Below, one piece after another: positions 58,383-64,000 of a stretch of 64,000 nt of DNA. Positions within the stretch are counted from its first letter, which is position 1; every line of letters starts with the position of its first letter. Under the pieces are notes generated by a model that worked only from the letters and a program-made list of their open reading frames with translations, ran no database searches and was not told the origin of the DNA. The position numbers and the translations under genes are program-made. The DNA is taken from positions 26,292,513-26,356,512 of the forward strand of contig OY743181.1 in assembly GCA_963555705.1 (NCBI GenBank). Direction: 5' to 3'. Source of the stretch: Ligustrum vulgare. Its lineage: Eukaryota > Streptophyta > Magnoliopsida > Lamiales > Oleaceae.

Positions 58383-59231
58383 TTTATGCTTTAGTTGAAA
58401 TTTTGGACAACATATGTGCTTAAATGTTTTTCTTAGTGCTATCCATGTTAGACTCTTTTGAAACTGAGCAGATAGTCATGGTTGAATAATTACTTGTAGA
58501 GAGATTTATTTAGCATATCTGTGGCGATTTCAAGATTTTTGACCTAGGTTTGACTCTATGATTCTTAACCTTAGATTTACAGATATCCCAACATTCAAAC
58601 ACAAAAACTAAACTTACTCAAGAACAGTTTGGGGGTGGAAATATTGGTGAAAGGAGGCTTAAACTTTTAAGGGTCTGAAGTTCCTGAAATGTATATTCGG
58701 TCTAAGAGGTCTTGCTCAACGAGTATAAGCCAGCACTAGCACTCAATAAATAAGTCTTATTCTTCTCTGTGTAGCCTTTCTAACTTGGGCGATTAAGCTT
58801 TTAAGGGTATTGGAACCCAGTACTCTAAATTAATCTGAATTGGGAGCTATTAGCATAAAGCTCGCTACATGAGTCAACTAGAAAGTTTAAGGGAGAGAAG
58901 ACTTACACATAAGACAAAAACATCTTTAAATTTTCTTTGTAGGCTTTGTAACTCGATTAATTAAGTTTGAGAGGTTCTTCGAACCTGGTGCCCAAAGTCG
59001 TCTTGCTTGGGATTCATCGACCCAAAGCTCGCTACAAAGGTTATATGGAAAGCAAATAAGAAAAGTATTGGACAAATATGGGTAAGACATAAGGACATAT
59101 AAAAAAAGAAAAAAGAAAAGAAAAAGAAGTCCATAAAGAGTAAAATAAAGTGCATGGTATAACCTTTGAGATTAAGACTTTGGAAACTAAAGGCATGGAT
59201 TAGGGAACTTCCCATTGATCATTTAAGAAGA
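58383..59231 (+). other. Athila unit A, 3' non-coding region (right part)
   Basis: Continues 48540-49982 after the LARD. Contains acagtttgggggtgg and two blocks ending agctcgctacat/agctcgctacaa, the same two-block layout as in Athila-1. No ORF. Confidence 0.65.
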
Positions 59232-60710
59232 TGATAAGTGTATTTTATACACTTATTTATATTTATAAACTAGGAGAATATGTTTTCGTTTTAGAATAAA
59301 TTTTATTTATTTGTTTTTTATTTGTTTACATCGCAGAAAATATCCCAAAATTAAGCGAATAAAGGAATTGAAGCAAATAATCCACATTTGGAAGCTAACT
59401 AGAGCTAAAAGAAGGAAAATGGATGTTGGTGTTTTCAACTGGGATTTCCAACGAGAGCTAGCCTAAAGTAATCAATGTTTGAGGGCCTAATTGAAGATAG
59501 ATTGAAGTTTGAAAGAAGATTTGAAGAGTTTGAAAGTTCAAGGACTGAATTGTTACAGTCAAAGGATGAAAGGCTCACGTGCAAATAAAGCTCAGGGACC
59601 TACTTAGATGTAAGGGAAAAGATGAAATCACGCTGAAAATTTACTAATACATGGCCATGACTTTTGAACCTGGTGGGCAAGCAAGAATTCCCAAATTAGC
59701 AGAACCACTTTTCACAGAACTGCGCGACAACGCAGCTTTCCGACCCAGGCCTGTGCGCAAATTTTAACCTGATTTGTTTCCTTATTTGCAAAAGGTCTCT
59801 TCTTCACCTGTATATAAAGCCTCTCATGCATGAATCTAGGGACCTTTCCAGAGCTTAAAACATCTTTACTTCACATTCTTAGCATCAAATTATTTAGAGC
59901 AAATTGAAGGCAAAGGCTTGGGAATTGAAGATTATCAACATGGAGCGAAATACTTGGTGCAAGATTTCATTTTCTTTGTTAATTTGATAAACTCAACATG
60001 TGTAGTTTAGATTTTTACTGCATTATTATCTCTTTATTGATGAACGATTAATTTAATAGTTAGGATATTCGATGTAGCTTAGTTTTACGCTTTTAATTCT
60101 TTAATTCTAGTTTTGCACTTTCGTTGCATGTGTTGATTTTATTTTGTGTTTAGTGCGTGAATTAATTGATCACTTATTCATGATATCATGGGTGTTTTCA
60201 TAATTCAAGGAGTTAACAACCTAGATCTAGGAATAAAATCCAGTAATTCAATAACGATAGAGATATATGTTTGTTGTTATTGCTATTGCTACATGAATTC
60301 TTGTATTTCATGCACCAAATCATTACAACATGCTATCTAGAAACATAGTTGACTAATTATGTAGAGTTAATTTAAACCTGAGAGGGGAATTTCATATGCA
60401 TAAGTGAATTCGATCAACACATAAATAGGAATAAAACTAGACAACTAGAATTAAGAGTATTGGCCATGTGAAATCGGATATCCCAACACTTATAAACATC
60501 AATTTAGATTATTTAAATTTCTTTTATTGTCTTTGGCTTTTAGTTTCATATTTTAGTTCGATTTAAAAGTCCAAATTCTACCATTCAAATAGAGCGAGAA
60601 ATAACACAATTTCGGTACTAACTACAATCTCTGTGGGACAATAGCTCGAACTCAAAAAGTCCACTTTATTACTTGGATATGACATCGTACGCTTGCAATT
60701 CAGCACATCA
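59232..60710 (+). repeat. Athila-like LTR shared by units A and B
   Basis: Starts tgataagtgtattttatac, parallel to Athila-1's tgttgagtgcattttacat, and ends just before a PBS with acatca. The last 120 bp share ctgtgggac and agtccact text with the Athila-1 LTR end. About 1,479 bp. Unit A's 3' region runs into its left side and unit B's PBS and gag follow on its right, so a single LTR serves as 3' LTR of A and 5' LTR of B. Confidence 0.75.
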
Positions 60711-60716
60711 AGATTT

Positions 60717-60734
60717 TAGCGCCATTTCCAAAGA
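60717..60734 (+). promoter_or_regulatory. Decayed tRNA-Asp primer-binding site, unit B
   Basis: tagcgccatttccaaagatt aligns base for base with the Athila-1 PBS at 34880-34897; most of the differences from the expected site are G-to-A, as expected from deaminated methylcytosine on the other strand. Confidence 0.7.
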
Positions 60735-60905
60735 TTGTCAATTAATATCGATACTCATTAGTTCTTACATTAGTTTGAAAATTTTCTTTTTGTTTATTTT
60801 TTATTTTCGTTTATTTTTGAGAATATTTAAAAGCTGTGAATTGTTTCCTTTTTAGGATTTGAACAAATTTTCAGATAGTTGGAAGCATCACAATAGAGGG
60901 ATAAG

Positions 60906-61657
60906 ATGGCAGCAAACAATTACTAGTGTTACGCTGATCGAACAACACCAGAGGTGGATGAGACAACATCACTGTATGAAAGACTCTCTGCAAAGATAAA
61001 TGCTTTGTTCGAAAAATTAGACAGTTGGGGTGAACAACCTGTGCATACAGTTCAAAATCGACTGATGTGTGATTTCTGCTTTGAAAATCACTCCACACAT
61101 GATTGTCGTTTTGCATATCAGGCTCAGCTAGCTATGGACCAGGTTGATTATTTGGGAATGAATCAAATGCAGCAGAGGAGTTCATACTCTTAAGCTTATG
61201 ACACTTACTGGAACAAGCATCCAAATTTCTCGTGGTCAAATAATCATAGTATCCAATGCCTGTAAGTTTTCATACAGTAGCAACAGGTAGATTTTCCATA
61301 CCAGCAAGTTGGGAAACAACATGTTGAAGATACTATATCCAACGAAGATTTGCTACAACAGTTATTGCAAGATCAACTAGCTGAATTGAAATAATGGAGC
61401 AGTTGGCAGTTAGCAAGAAAGAGAGACCACCAGAACAGTTTCCAGAAATCCAGGTGCAAAGATTAGATGACTTCGAAAAATTGGTTGAAATAGAGGAAGA
61501 AAAAGAAGAACAACCTGAAATTGTGGATCAAGAAGAAAATAGCTGCCATGAAAATGCCATAGTCCCATTGTTAATAGTTCAAAATTCGAACATCAAGCTC
61601 AAGGAAACTTCAATTAAAGAACACGATCATGTGGAGAAAGAGGAGTTGATCACATAA
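60906..61657 (+). pseudogene. Pol-deleted Athila unit B: gag remnant
   Basis: A possible Met at 60906 is followed by a stop after MAANNY; the frame then reads on from 60954: SLYERLSAKINALFEKLDSW and a zinc knuckle CDFCFENHSTHDC (CX2CX3HX4C, as in Athila-1). The capsid domain that should precede the knuckle is missing. A stop near 61193 and a shift separate it from a second open frame (61394-61657) that is rich in Glu/Lys, like the gag-protease linker. No protease, RT or integrase follows. Confidence 0.75.
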
Positions 61658-64000
61658 AATCAAACACTCAAGGGTACCAAATTTACAATACAAACCTCTA
61701 TCTTCAAAAATTGGGTAAAAATTGATTTCATCGTTGGCAATGATGAAAAGATTGAATCTACATATTGAAGTTAGAAGTGAGTGGAGGTGTCGACTTACAT
61801 GACATGGGCAAAGTGGAATTTCGGTACATGAATGCAATTTCGAGTAAATTCAAGTGGCACAAACAAAGAAGGTCATCAAAAGCCTTATTTAAAGTTCCTT
61901 GAACAATCACGGTACAAAGTCGATCTTTAGACTATAAATGGAGTGCATGTTGGGAGGAAACCCAATTTTCCACCCTTTTTATTTAGTTTTCTTTTTTATT
62001 GATTCATATTTAGTTTTAAGATTTATTTGCATTTTAGTTTAATTTTGTCATGTGTGAGTTATCAAATTGTCATAACACTCTTTGCATCACATTTTGTAGT
62101 TGATAAGTGCATGCTCCTTGATAGAGTTTTTATCTTCATAATCATCATTAAAATCTAGCCTAAAACTTGCATTCTAAGTTAGATGCATTTTGAGCTTTCA
62201 CATGGCATTATGGCACTTCAACTCCATTGAGAATTTGATCCTAATTTGCATTCTTGATTTGAAGTTTTGCATCACTAACACAAGCATCCCATGTTAGTTT
62301 AAGACATCAACAAAGTGTAGGTGATTGAGTTCATAGAGAGCAAGGTGTTTTGGAGTTGAGAATTTGAGTTTGAAATTCAAAATTGCATAAAAATTTGTTT
62401 TCAGTCGGTGAACTGCGCAGCCATGTCCAAACCATGTGGAGGCCATGCAAGTGCAACAAAATATGTAGAGCATACAGTTTTAACCACGCAGCCACAAGAT
62501 TTTCTTTTGCGCTGCCGCGCAGTTATTTGGGGTAAAATTTCGACAGCATTTAATATGCAACAGGTATTCAACTTCGTTTTCTCTCCCTAAATTCACCCAA
62601 ACACATCATATCACCTAGATAAAATGCATTCACATGGAATTAATCATCAAAGAAGTTCTCATCACATTCAAATCTCTCAATTAAGGTATGACTTTCTTCA
62701 TTACTTTACAAATTGTAAATTTTTGGGATTTTCTTGCTTTCATGGATATTGGGATTTTATGGATTTTTGAGTTGTGGAATAAGATAGAATTATATGTTGA
62801 GTTGATTGTGAAATATAGTTTAAAAATTTGGGATAACTCCAAGATTCAAACTCTATGATTTCGACATGTTTTGTTTTGAGGTGTTTGATGAAATGTCTAG
62901 GAGAGCTTTACCTTGAATTTTTGCAAAAATTTTTGAACTTCCATCTTCAATTCATGCTTAGCATTGATTTTGAGCTATTCATTCATGATTTGCATCAACA
63001 CATTGCACAAAACTTGCATATGGAATGTGAAGCACACTTAGGCACCATAACAATGTCATTGCAAGCAATGTGCATTAATTTTCAGTCTCCAATGACCACT
63101 GTCACATCATTACACAACCTTATTGAACTCCAAATGATCTAAATTTTGATATGTTATAGACCATGTGATGTACTTTCTTATGTCAGATGGCTCGGGAAAA
63201 TTTTGAGTTTTCATGGTGATGTTAGGGCCTGAATATGGGTGGTCAACTATGTGTGAAAATTCAAATTTATGCTCTATCTTTAGTTTGGGGATTGTGGTTG
63301 TGTTTTCTTTTGATATTTTTATGGAATTGATGTGCTCTAATTTTACTTATCTCTTATTTGCGAGGAACACAACACTTGTGACACATTAAACCAAGTTTGG
63401 AACGGGTTGAAATCATCCAAATTGTATCAAAAGAAGGCTTCAAGTGATTGCATTACATCTCCAAACCCGGGAAGTACTTGTACCCCTCTATTATGTGATT
63501 TGTTTATTCGATCATATCTTTTTGACATACATTGAGGGAAATGTATACTTCTAGTTTGGGGGTGGGATCTCATTCATGTTTTACACTCATTCGATTATTT
63601 GGGATAAAAAAAAATTGAGGATTTTTAAAATTTTGTTGACATGTTCATTGCCTAGGACATAATTTGGATCAATTTTGTACTTTAGCTTGAACAATTAACA
63701 ACATAAACACATGATTTTGCTTGACTAGTTATTCATGTTAGCATTTCATATTTTCTAGCACATGGCCATTGTTGAATTATTTTTTGTGTAGGAGTATGAT
63801 TGATATTTTTGGGGGTACATTTATGCAACATGAACCATAGGAATGACTTTATAATCCTGAAACTTAGATCTTTAGACATCCCAACCCAAATTTAGAACCA
63901 AACAGCTCAAGAAGTAGTTTTTGGGTGGAATGGTTAGTTTGTGCATGTATTGACGGGTTGAGGGTTTGTTGGTTCTTGGTTTTGCATTTTTTGATTGAAA
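61658..64000 (+). other. Athila unit B, 3' non-coding region (runs off the window)
   Basis: Has gttgggaggaaacccaattt near 61949, the counterpart of the motif after Athila-1 integrase. Collinear with unit A's 3' region. ctagtttgggggtggg near 63553 resembles Athila polypurine text, but no LTR start follows within the window. No ORF with a domain; the 95-codon frame at 62855-63142 is unrecognised. Confidence 0.6.

Noticed and set aside
61658..63142. Several frames of 60-95 codons in Athila unit B 3' region
   Set aside because: Not conserved in the homologous region of unit A and without domains.

Overview
The window looks like TE-dense intergenic DNA from a flowering plant, most likely a eudicot. 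It is AT-rich, has no host gene, rRNA, tRNA or CRISPR array I can support, and is largely built from plant transposon families. These are Ty1/Copia elements primed by initiator-Met tRNA (PBS tggtatcagagcc), Athila-type Ty3/Gypsy elements primed by tRNA-Asp, a coding-free LTR element (LARD type), a two-gene PIF/Harbinger transposon, a Helitron, a CACTA element and several MITEs. The species cannot be named from what is visible.

Layout. 1-12,162: AT-rich sequence carrying a tandem duplication (copy 1 at 457-3,411, copy 2 at 3,411-12,162). Copy 1 received a CACTA element (1,631-2,467, TSD tga). Copy 2 received a Harbinger-type MITE (4,085-4,587, TSD taa) and Copia-1 (5,792-11,861, minus strand, TSD aagaa). 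Each insertion has an intact empty site in the other copy. 12,431-13,443: Helitron remnant with its 3' hairpin and a helicase C-terminal fragment. 13,444-19,030: AT-rich DNA with several MITEs and a hAT-like element. 19,035-28,963: PIF/Harbinger transposon, minus strand, with a transposase and a two-exon Myb/SANT-like gene; its first exon is split by Copia-2 (22,652-28,870, plus strand, TSD ctttg).

29,400-47,580: an old minus-strand Copia-3 broken by four TSD-flanked insertions: a MITE with internal satellite repeats (29,513-30,688), an Athila-like solo LTR (31,769-32,905), a complete 11-kb Athila-1 (33,226-44,274) and a solo LTR of the LARD family (44,699-47,336). 47,600-64,000: two pol-deleted Athila-like units that appear to share one LTR (59,232-60,710). 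The first is interrupted by the LARD element (49,983-58,382), whose minus-strand PBS is preserved but which has no recognisable ORF.

All protein-coding modules seen belong to mobile elements, and all carry stops, frameshifts or deletions, so nothing here looks autonomous. The observation I would follow first is in the 5' leader of Copia-2: five hairpins with a shared CCAAAG-type loop and stems of different sequence that remain paired (24,743-25,155). They lie downstream of a CpG-dense block and a ~31-bp minisatellite, a combination that is echoed in the LARD LTRs.
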